The notes: generated from the sequence alone by a model not told the origin. A DNA stretch of 64,000 nucleotides from Thereva unica (GCA_949987705.1 OX465281.1:242627143-242691142), one strand, 5' to 3'; shown: positions 23,301-34,890, counted from the first letter of the stretch. A program made the numbers and translations.

Positions 23301-24430
23301 AAAGATAGTCCAAAAACAAAAGTTTCGTTCTTACTAATAATACTATAGTTTTATTCTTACTAATAATACTATATTGTATATCACGTATTAAAGCCTTATT
23401 GAAGCAGAAGAAATTGGTGCTACTTTCAGCTTTCTATGTCAAATAGTTTTTGAACTAGATCAATTTAAAGATTTCAAAATTTGTTAAAATTTTAAGATTT
23501 TCGACTTTTTGAAAATTTATAACTAATAAAATGGAAGTCAAAAAATTTGAAAACTTATTTTTTTAGTTTCCACCAGAAGAACAAATATAAAGAAATTGTT
23601 TTTCACCTTCCATTGTTTGCAGTATATATTTACGAGCTCAATATTTAATTGTTGACAAGGGGACTCTAAAATGGATAAATCCTGTAATTGCAAGTCCGAG
23701 AATGAATTCCTTCTGTCATACGTTTTTCCTGAAAATTGACTGGACATGAAGCCTATAAAGGTATTGAACCTATTTTTAATTTATTTGTACCAAAACAATT
23801 ACGATCGAATTGTTTTGAGCAGATTGTGGGCGGGGAGTTAACTTTACAAGCATTTATAAAAAGCACTTGTCCCAGATTTTGAATAAAATAAAACAAAGAA
23901 TAATTACCTAAATTCGATTCTAAAATCAATCGAGTTAGCCAATACCGAAATACCAGAAAGTAAAAAAAAGTAACCAAAACCTCAACTAATCACCTATTTC
24001 AAAAATATCGCAAACCCTCTCACCAAGAATTTGAAATCAAGTGAAATTGATAGTGGATCTCAGACAGTCATTAAAAAAATACACGGAATGTTCTAAGAAA
24101 TAGTTAAAACACAAAGCATCAGGGAAATCCTTCAATGTAGCGCTAGAGGCAAACGTTTGAAAAATGAGAAAGAAAGAAAGATGTTGCGAGAAACATTCTG
24201 TTGTCAGTTCCTTTCCTTGCCCCCCTAAAATTCTAGCTTCCTTATCCACAAACTCACCGCATCTCTTGTGCTGCGGACCATGACTACGTTCGCCTCCTTG
24301 TGTAGCTAGACACTCGAATATGTTGCATGTTGCTAAGGGGGAGGCAATCTCAGAGGCCTGCCGAGGCAAAAAGCGTTCGGCTTTTTTGTTCTAGCTGTCG
24401 CATCTTTATACGGAGTATTATGTTATCTCT
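23301..24430 (-). repeat. Right arm of the long inverted repeat
   Basis: Inverse of 19751-20880, same length within a few bases. An RNA read through both arms could fold into a long duplex. No recognisable coding content. Confidence 0.9.
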
Positions 24431-24438
24431 GGTGAAGG
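24431..24438 (+). repeat. Target-site duplication, right copy
   Basis: ggtgaagg directly after the right arm, identical to 19742-19749. Confidence 0.75.
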
Positions 24439-24765
24439 ACTTATGTCATACGCAGAACTTTTTTTCGACCTCTTGACCTTTCTGTCCAAAGCCCCAGCAC
24501 ACATTTGGCGCAGCATAGAATATTATAGAATTAACCACTCTTGTAAAAAAAGATGTCGCGTCAGATTGGCCGGGGACTTTTTTATTTGAGCAAAATCCAC
24601 GCAATACAGCGGAAAAATTGATGCCCGTGCACCTCGAAGTTTAGCCTTCGGTCAACTTCACTCCCAGATACCTAAGGGCGAACATACGAGTACAGCGGAT
24701 AACCTGATCTAGGTGACTGCCGTTTCACCGTTAGGGCCTCCACCCTTTTCTGCTTAGAGCGCTGA
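24439..24765 (-). pseudogene. R1-like LINE, RT C-terminal part (right of the insertion)
   Basis: Minus-strand translation gives FALRYLGVKLTEG (about 24675) and ATSFFTRVVNSIIFYAAP (about 24530), resembling the YLGV box and the VANSILLYAAPVW motif after the catalytic core in R1-type LINEs. It continues in frame into the segment at 19749 when the long-inverted-repeat element is removed. One stop and several substitutions show decay. Clade assignment is by motif memory. Confidence 0.6.
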
Positions 24766-26879
24766 TGAGATTCCCCTTTTGTCCTTGTAGTCTGGGCCAC
24801 GTTATGAATGGTGTCGACCACGAAATCTTCGGTAGAACTCCCACGTCTGGTGCAACTTTCGTTGTTTGTACTGTTCTAGTTTACAACACAGATTCTTTAC
24901 CCAGGACCCCTTTTCCGTCCATGAACTCTTTCTTCTTTTCTGAGCTCTCTGTATTTATCTTCGCTTGCGCGTGTTCCCAATCGGTAATCGGTATAAGGAG
25001 TTTATAGAGTTTAACTAAATTAAAAACTTGTTCAAACTCCTTTTCGTAAACACCCTGTATCTTTGTAAATATGTAGTACCGATAGCCTCCCTCTTTAAAA
25101 CAACTTTTTTCTCCAAATGTATCCAGGAATAACCCCTTAAAGGATTAGTCACTTAGTCTGAAACACCCTATATATGGGCGCTGTACTCGTTTTTCTTAAA
25201 GTATTGTATCAAGGTGAATTTTAATACCAGTGGATAGAAAATGTTGCACTCTATGTTAAAAGCATATCAAATTATCGGGCTTGTATGCCAAAGTGAACAT
25301 TTTAAACCACAGTACAATTCAGAGTATAATTGGAACTGACACTTCAGTTTCAGAATATGTTTATATCCAATGTGTCTACCATGAAACCACAATTACATTG
25401 AACAGGGTATCAATGGCGTTGGCTGTACGATGCGTTTCAACAAAAATTTGAATACAAATCAGTTTAACCTGTGAGCGAATCAAACAGAGAGCTCCTCAGA
25501 GACGCCATGAAACAATCATTAGGGGAGGTATTAAAAATTTATATAGAAGCCGTATTTATTTCGCCCAATTCATGTAGGAGCCCATTAGTCCACGCAATAA
25601 AAAGGATATTACTATACCAAGGCATTATTTCTCAGCAACAATAAGAAAGGAGGTAAAAGTAAGAATATAAATGGGTCCAAGTGGTGTGGGGATTGGGCAA
25701 GCCATATATTACAATGGTGGCTGTCTGCGCCGGAAACCACTCTAACGAAGAGAATTTTCATGAACTGTTTGTGGCAAACACGTTGTGCATACAAATTAAT
25801 CTCCTTAGTGGATGATGATCAAAAAGTAGCTGGAGTTTCAAGGACTACGAGTGGATATCCCCCCCATAACGGAAATTATCACCGGTTAAAGTATCGTAAG
25901 TATTGTAGGAAGGTATTTGATAGATTCCTCCTGCCTCATGCCGCCTTCCGATTAAGCCAGATAAGGATCGGCCTTTGTCTCTTGAAGGGGGGCTACTTGA
26001 AAACCAGGACAGAAAATCTTTTCGCCAAACATAATCCTTAGTCAATCTGTTTTTATCCTGGTCGTTGCCTTGTGAAATGTTCCTAGAGACGAGCAAATCG
26101 AGGTCACAAATATGACATGAAATATATTCGACAATTAAGGGGTATTTTAGGGGCTAATTGGATCCTCCGTGTAAACGTTAGGTGTTGTCTCACGCCTTTT
26201 ATGGGGGACATGTTTTTGGAAGCTTGTTTAGTAAAGGTAAAACAAAAACAACAACACGAAAACAAGGACTTTTAAGGAAAATAATAAATGGGGTATGAAT
26301 TAGGTGCTCATTAGTTAATGTAATTAAAAATTTTATGCCCTTTTTTTGTACTAGAAGAAAGTTAAAAAATTATTTCATGGGTCGTAAGGGAACGTTATTA
26401 AACATTTTCGTCGCTATTAAAAATGCTTTAAAAATTGTTGGCTTAACTAATGAGAGTACTAACTTTATAAATAGAAATTCATTTTATAGTTTTATAGTTT
26501 TTTACTACAAGGGTTGTAGCTTTGGAAAAAATAGAAGAACAAATTAGTTTTACTTTTTAGCATAATCGATATTTCGGTGCTTCTTTAATTTTATCAAGTC
26601 GTTTTAAAATTAGCATTTCAAAAGGTTTGAGCAATGACCTCCTCGTTCGAATATTTTTTATTTTCAAGTTTTTCTAAACAAACCACTGGGGTCACTGGGG
26701 TCGCTGATTTCTAGCTCAACCATTGTAATAACGAAGAATAATAATCTTCATGCACGATAGCCGTGCAAAGAAGAATAAACTCTGCAAATAGGACATATGT
26801 ATTTCTTATTACCAAAGCCAAGGAAAACCAAAATAAGAATCTACAAATCAGCAAAATTACTCAACACAAGAAATTTGAG
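24766..26879. other. Unannotated AT-rich stretch
   Basis: No recognised gene. Two short strings of the type acaccctgtat/acaccctatat (about 25050 and 25166), common at ends of some insect DNA transposons, occur without a definable element. Short open frames at 25760-26041 and 26335-26547 have no known motifs. Confidence 0.3.
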
Positions 26880-26945
26880 GTAATCTACGGAACAGAGAGC
26901 TGACAAGGCTCGAATTGGGCTGTAGAGCCATCGAACAAGAGGAAC
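26880..26945 (+). repeat. RTE-like LINE 3' tail fragment
   Basis: Contains gctcgaattgggctgtagag and ccatcgaacaagagg, matching the 3' ends at 30485-30530 and 51885-51925. Only the last codons and stop remain. Confidence 0.5.
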
Positions 26946-27204
26946 ACTCTTCATTTAATGTCTGTCCTTTTGGCAAGTAACTATGGAGGAGGAGGGAGGA
27001 GGAGAGGGGTGCATCCTCATCCAGCGATGGAACTTAAAACTGACGAAGGCGGAGGGATTCGATAAAATTCAATAAAAAAATCAGAACTTTACGTTTACGA
27101 AGATTTGACGTAGTCAAACGCCCTTTTCTAAGCCCATACCGCTGTTCGGGCGTGTGTCAATTAGAGGGGCATTCTTGTCTTATGGCCCCGCTTCACCGAT
27201 CTCA

Positions 27205-27435
27205 GTTAAGTAATGTTCAGTTTAATCCATATAAGTGGATTCACCGGCTAAAGTCCAGTTCATGTTCTGTTCAAGCTTGCATTTGTTGTTGCTTATCCGT
27301 CACAAGTCATAAATGCAATAGCTCACTGGAATGGCATTCCACTATTCCAGTTGATTACTATCTTTTGAGCGAGCTTTTAGGCTAAACTTCAGTTTGATTT
27401 CAGTTGGGCGGACTTAGGTCTGTTTTATCCTTCGT
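27205..27435 (+). repeat. Dispersed repeat family R27, copy 1
   Basis: The block beginning gttcagtttaatccatataag, through caccggctaaagtccagttc and ggaatggcattccac to tctgttttatcc, is shared with 46184-46425 (same strand) and, for its right part, with 29560-29675 (opposite strand). No coding content. It may be a foldback or MITE family, but the ends are unresolved. Confidence 0.6.
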
Positions 27436-27716
27436 TTATAAGCTCATTTCACTAACTTGCGCAGTTCGTCCGGTGGCTTTTATTTATTTAAATAAAGAAG
27501 GTAAGCCTTCTTGCTTTTTGTTTAGCAAATTGTTCGATAGTTTTGTCAGATAAAATTCAAAAGCTAGACCCGTAAGCCTGTCTCCACTCATACAGGTCCT
27601 TAGCCAAGTTTTAATCCGACATAGCATTGAAAAGAACCGCAACTGGATGTCGCAACACTTGACGAAAGTGTAAAGAATATCTGAATCATTTTGCTTATAA
27701 TAGGATACTGATGGCT

Positions 27717-27780
27717 GGGGGCCTCGGTAGTCTTGAGGTAAGGCATCTGACTACCATCCCAGAGATCCCGGCAGCGCCAC
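27717..27780 (+). repeat. tRNA-derived SINE, second copy
   Basis: Reads GGCCTCGGTAGTCTTGAGG, then AAGGCATCTGACTACCATCC, AGAGATCCCGGCAGC, matching the SINE head at 18128-18204 except for substitutions and a 14-base loss covering the B box. It cannot be a functional tRNA and supports a dispersed family. Confidence 0.6.
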
Positions 27781-28779
27781 GGCCCTTCGCCTTTCCCACT
27801 TTCCCACCTACATAACTTTCCTTCTTTCTTCTTCCCTTTACACATTCTTGATTCCTCCTGTCACAGCCTTCCCTAGTCTTTCCCCGCTCCAACAAGTGCC
27901 TGTAATCAGTTGGTTGATGAGATTCAACTCGTTTCAGGAGGCATAACACTCCAGTGAGTTGTTCTCGATGCCTCGAGAACAGAGTCGCGATAGTAATGGT
28001 TGGAGTAGGTGTAATAAAATATCGCGTTGTGGCAGCTCCTTCCCTCAGCTTCTCTCTCGCATCCCTCTATCTTCCGACTAGAGCTGCTGTTCGACATTGC
28101 ACTCTATACAAAAAAATAGATTGTCGACAGTACAAAGAGCCTTTCCCTAAACCTCTAGTCTATCACATTAAAAAAATATCTCAATAGGCGATGTCCCTTT
28201 TTCCTTCTCTTGGTTCCACCTTTGTCTCCACGCTTCACATTCTTTCTGATTTTAAAGGATCCTTCTGTTTACATCCACCACTTTAAGGAAGCCCTTGTAT
28301 TAGATTGTCAAACGACAATCCTTTGTTGGTACATTCACTGATAGCAGTCATATGTTTCGGAATCTACCAGATCTGAGATTTTAATGTGTCTTATGTGTTC
28401 TTTTAAATACACTGTTTCAGCTGTTCGTTATCTGTGAAGTGTAGTTGTGTCTCCATGTTTTGTTCACAGCTATATATCGACATAGAAACTCGACAGAATT
28501 CCGGCAGAAAAGCGTTAAACCTACTATTGCTACGTCAAATTGATTAGACATTTTTGTATATTCTCTTTTGCGAGCAAACAGGCAATGCATGTTACCATGA
28601 TTTCTTCACAATCAATTTTTTTACGCAAAACCTATATCGCAGAGGTCCTACTCCCAAAGAGTTTAATTTAGTTCTTACTGCTGCGTTAACCAAATCCCAC
28701 AGACCCAATCTTTGTAAATCTGGATTAGTTTTTCACAAGATCCCGTCCAAGATACAACTGATGACATCACTGTGCTAGG
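27781..28779. other. Unannotated stretch
   Basis: No gene recognised. Pyrimidine-rich at 27780-27840. The open frame at 28554-28778 has no recognisable motif. Confidence 0.3.
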
Positions 28780-29500
28780 TACCCAAAGCTGTACTGATCT
28801 CAAACACAGTTTGTATCGGTTTGGTGAGTCTAGTCTAGTTGCTCTAGATATCTCCAAGGCTATCTATCGAGTATGGCTCAGCTCTGCTAGCTTAAGTCCA
28901 AGTTCTACCGAACTGGTGTGAGACTTTTCTTTCTCACGGGTTAATCTAATCTAATCTTTTTTAAAATCTTGTACACAAGAGCGCCAACCAATACGAAAAA
29001 AAGTTACGAAGTTTACGTAGTCGGTAATTCCAAACTACTACAAACATCCAAGAGTTTAAATACATGGTTCTGGTTCATGTACATAGCCTATCGTAATGAG
29101 CCAGTGAAAATGTTCTCCTAAGTCTGGTTTAATGCACACTGATATAACTGATGTTCACACTGACACCTCAGGTTATTAAATCTTTTATTGCAAGTGGTCA
29201 CGTAATGATTGGTTTAAACAGCATTGGCACTGAAATGCTCAAAACACATTTTCGGAATCCTATCAAACATATGTCACAAAAATCTAGAGCTCATGTCATA
29301 AGTAGTCCCCAATTTTTAAAACTTCCCTTTTACAACGTCTCCACCGGCCGGACTTGTCAAGCTCTTATTCTCTTCAAGCTAAGCTTACTATTAGACATTG
29401 CACCATCAAATAAAGGACATGAAGGACTTGCACATAGTATAAAGGGTGGCACTTAAGCTTAGATTCTTCTAAAAAACAAAAAAAAAACAAACAAAAAGTT
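28780..29500 (+). pseudogene. Jockey/CR1-like LINE copy C, heavily deleted
   Basis: RT piece FGESSLVALDISKAIYRVW (about 28819-28880) matches copy A FSLVTLDISKPFDRVW. A later block (aacatccaagagtttaaata, 29045) matches copy B at 22778, and the terminal segment (tagacattgcaccatcaaat, then aaagggtggcacttaagctt) matches the end of copy B, followed by an A-rich tail at 29468-29496. The catalytic box is missing. The interval 29100-29370 is not aligned to the other copies. Confidence 0.65.
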
Positions 29501-29559
29501 CGAGGAAATTGGTACACTGAGCTGTAAAATAACCTCAGTTCACATACAATTTTCACATA

Positions 29560-29675
29560 TTCAACTGAGGATAAGACAAACCTCAGTCCACCCAACTGAA
29601 CTCAAGCTGAAGTTTAACCTAAAAGCTCGCTCAACGGAGAGTAATCAACTGTAATTGTGGAATGTAATGGGGGGC
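29560..29675 (-). repeat. Dispersed repeat family R27, copy 2 (inverted)
   Basis: Reverse complement of 29560-29675 reads ccacaattacagttgattac, tctccgttgagcgagctttt, gttcagttgggtggactgag, matching 27335-27430. Only the right part of the family is present. Confidence 0.6.
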
Positions 29676-29689
29676 AAAATACCGTCGTA

Positions 29690-30545
29690 CCGTCACCTCC
29701 TCGTTGCTGCCTCCTGGATAACCAACCGACGACGGACGAACCCAGTGCCCGATCCTCCTGGTAGTGGATTTAGGCCTTGGACTAACTGACGGACCCTTTA
29801 CACATCAGTCAAGAAACCCGAAGAAAAGCCTCGAACGAACGGGAAAAACGGCAACGACTACGGCAACTGCACCTGGAAATGATTTTCGGAACATGGAATA
29901 CGCGAAGTATGTACAGAACTGCAGCAGTTAAGTCACTAGTAGACGAAGTGAGCAGATATAAAATAAAATTACTCGCGTTACAAGAGATCAAATGTATACG
30001 GAAAGGGACAATGGACCTTGGAAACTACTGGACATTCTACCGCTTCGGTCGGGAATATCACTTAGGAGTAGCCTTCACACTACACAAGTCAATTATAGAT
30101 AATGTCATAGAGTTCAAGCCAATTAGTGAACGACTATGTTCAATACGACTCCGTACGAAATTCTTCACCGTTTCGATCATAAATGCACATGCGGAGACGG
30201 TAGACGCAAGCAAATAGACCATAGACAGAAGGATAGCTTCCAGTATCCTTCAAGTAAGATCCGAGCGTTAACTTTCGACACATGCCAAACTACTGCGTTT
30301 AAGTTGGGCCGGTGATGTCCAAAGAATGGATGACTCAAGAATACAAAAAAAGTTCTGCATCTACTACCAGATAGCAAAAGACTAGTTGGCAAGCCACGGT
30401 CAATGTCAGTAAAACTGCTCAACACAAGAAACTGGAGACAAGCTGCGGGGCAGAGAGACGTCTTCAGGAAGAAACTGATGGAGGCCAAAGCTCGAATTGG
30501 GCTGTAGAACAATCGAAGAAGAAGATATCGTCAAAAATATTGTCG
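29690..30545 (+). pseudogene. RTE-like LINE with most of the RT deleted
   Basis: A leader is followed by an endonuclease N-terminus in an open frame at 29879-30217: MIFGTWNTRSMYRTAAVKSL, KLLALQEIKC (catalytic Glu) and HLGVAFTLHK. About 30 bases after the frame closes, the C-terminus appears (RPLS-like text, then LSWAGDVQRMDDSRI and NWRQAAGQRDVFRKKLMEAK) ending ARIGL-stop with an agaagaagata tail. The RT domain is therefore absent. A GTWNTRSM opening and this C-terminal end fit RTE-type LINEs. The tail is shared with 26880-26945 and 51800-51925. Confidence 0.75.
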
Positions 30546-30734
30546 ATCACCACAGGACACTGCCATATTATCCAATAGAACGTTTTTTTCACGAATTCAG
30601 TTACAAAATGGTACCCTTTCAGCGCTAATTTTGTCCTTGTCCTCGATCGTTGGGTCGGGCTTCTTAACTCTCCGTGACTAACTACCACTCCTTGAAATGG
30701 CTGTTGTAAGAAAGAAGCAGAGAAGTAGAATTGT

Positions 30735-30825
30735 GGGTTGTATGGCGTCCTCTACCAATTAGTTATAAACTGCAGACTTTCGTAAATAAGTGCCTGCGGA
30801 GCATCGTAAAAGTCATTGTGTCTTT
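30735..30825 (+). pseudogene. RTE-like RT thumb fragment
   Basis: Translation includes SYKLQTFVNKCLRSIVKV, resembling the LQTFVNKCLRRIL motif after the RT core of RTE-type LINEs. It is only about 30 codons long and isolated. Confidence 0.5.
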
Positions 30826-30959
30826 AATGCTCTTTGTTGTGCATGGTGTTAAAGAAAATCACCAAGCCAATTATTTACTCGCAGGATACAACAAAGTGCC
30901 AAATAAAATATCTGAAGCGGCCATTGACCCAAAATCCTAAGGAAGCTACATAAAACCCT

Positions 30960-31815
30960 GGATTGTCAGTCCTGCTTGAACAAATAAAATAAAAACACAA
31001 CAACTAATAAAAAAACACCTTTTTCCTGCCTCGGGGGCCAGCAAACGCCATCAAGAGGGAATTCTTGGGAGGTTTATCACCAATGAATAATGACTGTTGA
31101 CCCCCAGCGAGAGAGGGTCGATTGCTATTCTCGTTAACGAAGGCGAAATTTGGACAATCGACAAGGAATTTTCATAATTGGATCAAGATTCCCTCCGAAA
31201 AGTTTTAAAAGGACAATGGGGTCAAAGGTTAAAAGGCGCCTGAACGGGTTAAGTCCTCCACTCCAAACGCCATTGTCCTCCAGGTCGCGAAAGTTTTAGG
31301 CTTCATTAAAAATCCACTATTGATCAAAAATTATAATTGACTAAACAAAAGGATTTAGTCCCCTGGCGGTGGTGTTAGGAACTAAACGAACATCTCGAGT
31401 GCAGGACTTTCGTCCTTTTAATATATTCCATGGAAAATATTCAGATTAATGCCCAGCCATCAAGGTCAGCAATGACAGCGAACCAAGTCCATGTGTCCGG
31501 ACATCCCTATCCTTCAAGGATGAGGTATAAATCCTGGATAGGGGAAGCGACGAGCAGATTTAATATTTAAGCCAACTGCCGGATAACAGATTGATAATGG
31601 CCGAATGCGAGCTATTTAATGTGTTTTTGGAGGTCAATGGGATTTCGGATTGTCGGTAAATTTCGTCCTATTCCTGCGTACGACACGGGCGCCGAATGGT
31701 GTCGGTGTGCGGATTTAGTTGAAATCTATGTTTGGGGCAAATCAATGTTGACATTTTATGTGGGCGGAGTTGGTTAACTTTCTATAAATAGATTAAGGGA
31801 AAGTGCTCGGATATA
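30960..31815. other. Unique non-coding stretch
   Basis: No open frame of note, no repeats shared with the rest of the window, and higher local complexity than the neighbouring AT-rich DNA. It could be intronic or regulatory host sequence; nothing proves it. Confidence 0.3.
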
Positions 31816-32024
31816 CACTGACTCAAAAATGTGTTGCAATGTTTTGGAAATTAAATTATTTGTCCTAAACTTATCACACACAGATCGGAAGATGTATGAC
31901 TGGGATAATGTAGTTTTTACTAAAAACTACCGTATGCCAGTCATCCTGCGCCCATTCTTTGTGTGATAAGTTAAGGATAAACAATTTAATTTCCAAAACA
32001 TTGCAACACATTTTTGAGTGAGTG
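31816..32024. mobile_element. Tc1/mariner-type MITE
   Basis: A 209-bp near-palindrome flanked by TA. The left end is cactgactcaaaaatgtgtt, the right end the inverse of cactcactcaaaaatgtgtt. Inverted homology runs more than 60 bases per arm (through tggaaattaaatt and aacttatcacac) around a short unpaired middle. No coding capacity. TA target and a CACT-start terminus fit the Tc1 group. Confidence 0.75.
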
Positions 32025-32039
32025 TATATGGGGTGACTT

Positions 32040-32860
32040 TAAAAATTGTTGTGATTGTAATTAATGTGTTAGCACGAATTGTAAATGTGAGTTACATGGA
32101 ATTCTTAAGAGGAGTTGCTACGTTGTTTTTGAAAATATTAGAACATTTCATGGAATCGTGAAGTAAGCTTTAAAAACAATCAAGATTAGTAGAAAAAATT
32201 TCAGAACTAATGATCTGAGGAACTAGGATACAAAATTCGCCACATGGAGTATCAGGACGTTATAATAGCCCTTCGGGGGCCTCTCAACTGCGGTTTAAGT
32301 TAGTATTGTTCTACACATATTGTAAGCTTTGCCGTATCAACCATCTAGCAGTCCTTATTTTTATCACACTTCTCTGCAGCAAATACAACTCCATAGTGGA
32401 AGCAGGGTAAAATGCGGTGACGGCAGGCCGAAGCTATTACAAAATCGACATGGGCTCAGGTGATCTGGGAAATTAAAAAGTGGCCAGAAAAAGCTAGTCG
32501 TGTACTCGCGGAACAAAAATCAGAAAAACCACAGTAAAAGATATTGTAGTCAATTGACATCTTTTTGTGAACTGCTATTTTTATAAAGTTGAGCCGGACT
32601 TGGTACATTTCTCCCTTACAATATGGTAAATTGTACTGAGGCCCTAATTATCAAAAATAATTTCCTACTGGTGTATCGAGATAAATTCCGCCCTATGTCC
32701 CATGAGGGATTAAAGGAGTTTAAAGAAAGAAGAAGAAGTATCGAGATAAATGAGGCGAGGTGTGATTGTAAATACATAGTGGAGAGACAAGGTTTTCTTC
32801 TTCCTTACTTGCGACAGTGTGTGCCTGCTGCGCATGCTAGGCGCAGGCGAGTTTCAGTTT
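32040..32860. other. Unannotated stretch
   Basis: An open frame at 32623-32895 (90 codons, basic C-terminus) has no motif I recognise and overlaps the repeat that follows. Otherwise nothing seen. Confidence 0.3.
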
Positions 32861-32864
32861 TACT

Positions 32865-33105
32865 CGGGAAAAAAAATCGTCCGCTCCTAGCATGAATGAT
32901 GCCGCCACAAGCATGCACTATTTTATACTAAAAGGAGCAAAATTGATGTTTTTAAAAATTGTATAGGACGAAGAAAACGACACCATAAAGGGTGCCAATA
33001 GCATACTCAGTAGAACGGTTCTCGTTCGGTTGCGTAGGTCAAGCAGCATTGGACGTGATTAGTACTTTGCTGAGGAAGTGGCTGGTAAAACAACACCCGC
33101 GTTTT
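32865..33105. repeat. Dispersed repeat family R33, copy 1
   Basis: Shares ordered blocks with 49510-49795: aattgtataggacgaagaaa, gcatactcagtagaacggtt, ctcgttcggttgcgtaggtc, aagcagcattggacgtg and caaaacaacac. No coding motif; class unknown. Confidence 0.6.
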
Positions 33106-33129
33106 AACTGGTCTACGACGATGCGGATG

Positions 33130-34135
33130 CCTGCGTTTCCGATCCATAAAGAAGAATCGGAAGGATCAACGTTCGGTAAAGGCGTACTTTCGTTTTGATC
33201 GCAATATTTGTTCGTTTCCATATGTACTACTTGAGCGAGTCGAATTTTGCTGCTGCCTGGCCGATGCGGCCGTGAACGTCGTCGATCCAACTTTCGTTTG
33301 CTCAGTCAATGATCCCAAATATTTGAACATCGGAACCTGTTCAATCTGGGTTCTATCAAGGTGAACACTGGCCCTAGATCCGTCCGTTGTGACCACTTTG
33401 GTCTTTTGTCGTATCGAACTCCAAGTCGTCCATTGAAAGCTTCACGCATAATCGCGTCGATCACAACGTTGAAGAGAAGTGACGAAGCGACGTCTCCCTG
33501 TCGGACACCCGTTTGAATCGGGAACGCCTCGGATAAGTCGCTTCGAATACGAACGCTGCCGGTGGATTTATCGTTCGACGCTTGGAGAAGTTAGATGATT
33601 TTCAATAGCACGTGTTCGGTTTCCAAAGCTCAAGCTGTTCCAATCGATGGAATCGAAAGCGGATTTGAAATCGATGAAAACTACGACAGTTCGTTTGCTG
33701 TAACGAGTTCTTCTTACATCAGCTGGCGTAGAGCGAAAATTTGATCAATGCATCCTCGATGTAGTCTAAATCGAGCTTGTTCTTTAGTCGGTATGGCTCA
33801 AAGTCGACGTGTTTCATTCGTTTTCGATGATCGAAGAGGTCCGGACAGCTTTCCGAGATCCATGGTTGCGTCCGTTTGCTTACGGATAGGTGGACACAAC
33901 TCCATTGCACACCCCGCAATAGACTGCCACTGCTGCCTTTCTTCTGCATCGATATAGTCCGGTTTTGCGAGCCCCGCGAATTTGTTGGATGATGTCATTT
34001 GAAACTCTCGCCCGATGGCTGGTGGTTGCGCCGGTTTGTTCGCTCTTTGTTATCGTATCTGTAATTTCAAACAAGATCATGGTAAGGCTCCCACGCATTG
34101 CACGTATGTCTTTGAGCGTCGATCGGAATCTTGCT
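33130..34135 (-). pseudogene. RTE LINE copy 2, internally deleted
   Basis: Closely similar to the large RTE copy at 54216-56753. Minus-strand pieces include VTTDGSRASVHLDRTQIEQV and FKYLGSL (about 33330) and the segment homologous to the RSDVALPLLFNV-type region (about 33470). Compared with that copy it lacks about 115 bp near 33417 (including the FADD catalytic box) and about 650 bp near 33785, and is cut at both ends. Frameshifts are frequent. Confidence 0.8.
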
Positions 34136-34166
34136 TGACAGATAGATCATGGTGCATTAATATACT

Positions 34167-34329
34167 CAGGGGCGGCGCTTTCATAGGTGCAAATGGTGCA
34201 ATTGAACGGGGCACTTTGAAAAAAATTAAAAAAATTTCCCGTGCCTTCATTTTCATATATTAACATCTGGAGCAGATGATGAAGTTGGTAGATGTGTAAA
34301 GAATGGTGGCAGTGGCGCCGAATACCATC
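34167..34329. mobile_element. hAT-type MITE (CAGGGGCGG family), copy C, right end damaged
   Basis: Begins CAGGGGCGGCGCTTTCATAG then GTGCAAATGGTGCA, the same terminus as copies at 38456-38690 and 59645-59873. The right end fades into ggcgccgaataccatc where an LTR-like sequence begins at 34330. No coding capacity. Confidence 0.6.
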
Positions 34330-34420
34330 TGTAACAGCATAATGGCGCGACTATTTATTGGGCGCCACTTATGCGAGGTATTGCCCCCTTAGCCATAAGC
34401 CCGGAAAAGCATGACCAAGG
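34330..34420 (-). repeat. LTR-end relic (same family as 36881-37201)
   Basis: Starts tgtaacagcataatggcgcg and matches 36881-36967 for about 90 bases (ggcgccacttatgcgaggta, agccataagcccgg, agcatgacca), then diverges abruptly. This fits a truncated second LTR of one element. Confidence 0.5.
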
Positions 34421-34880
34421 AGCCAACACCATACATAAGAAAGGAAACTAAATTCCGGAACTCCTACGCCGGCCACACGGAGTTATCTAGCTCGCCGGAG
34501 GGGTCGTGGGGTGTGTGGCCGGGGCTTACCGCGGTTGGTTCACCACTTACCTGTGTCTGTGCAACTTTGACTTCCGTCCATCATCCTCCTGTCATCGCCT
34601 GAGCCGCATCACCCTGAAAAGGAAAGGAAACTTCTTCAAAAATTAAAAAAAATTTGGGGGATCCGCTGTTCAACCACAACTGAGCTACCTTTCGGAAAAT
34701 CAATCAGTTGGGAGAAACAGACGAAAAAAACTCCGGACATAAACAAAAAAATAGAATTTAAAAAAGCTGGATGGACCTTCAGAAGGGACAAGGGGCGCAG
34801 TGGCAGGCGTTAATTAGCAAGAGTTAACCCTTCTAGCACAGAAGGCGCACTTTTCAGCTAAGCATGAAAATCTATATATG

Positions 34881-34890
<10 letters not shown>
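34421..34890. other. Unannotated stretch between LTR relic and TA tract
   Basis: Contains a possible LINE leader piece (34480-34560; see 10985-11210). A roughly 30-base sequence around cccttctagcacagaaggcg (34829) recurs at 35589 on the other side of the TA tracts. No gene seen. Confidence 0.3.

Larger units (their letters stand above)
19750..24430. mobile_element. 4.7-kb hAT-like element with 1.13-kb terminal inverted repeats
   Basis: Two arms in opposite orientation (19751-20880 and 23301-24430) are nearly identical. The outer ends read CAGAGATAAC and GTTATCTCT, and the whole is bracketed by the exact 8-bp direct repeat ggtgaagg. CAG-type ends plus an 8-bp duplication are hAT features; if the right end once finished in CTCTG, one G has been lost there. 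The insertion divides an R1-like LINE whose two halves match in frame on either side. I see no transposase, so it is non-autonomous. The 2.4-kb middle holds a mariner remnant and a LINE copy. The alternative, two independent copies of a 1.1-kb repeat in opposite orientation, is less likely given the flanking duplication. Confidence 0.75.
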
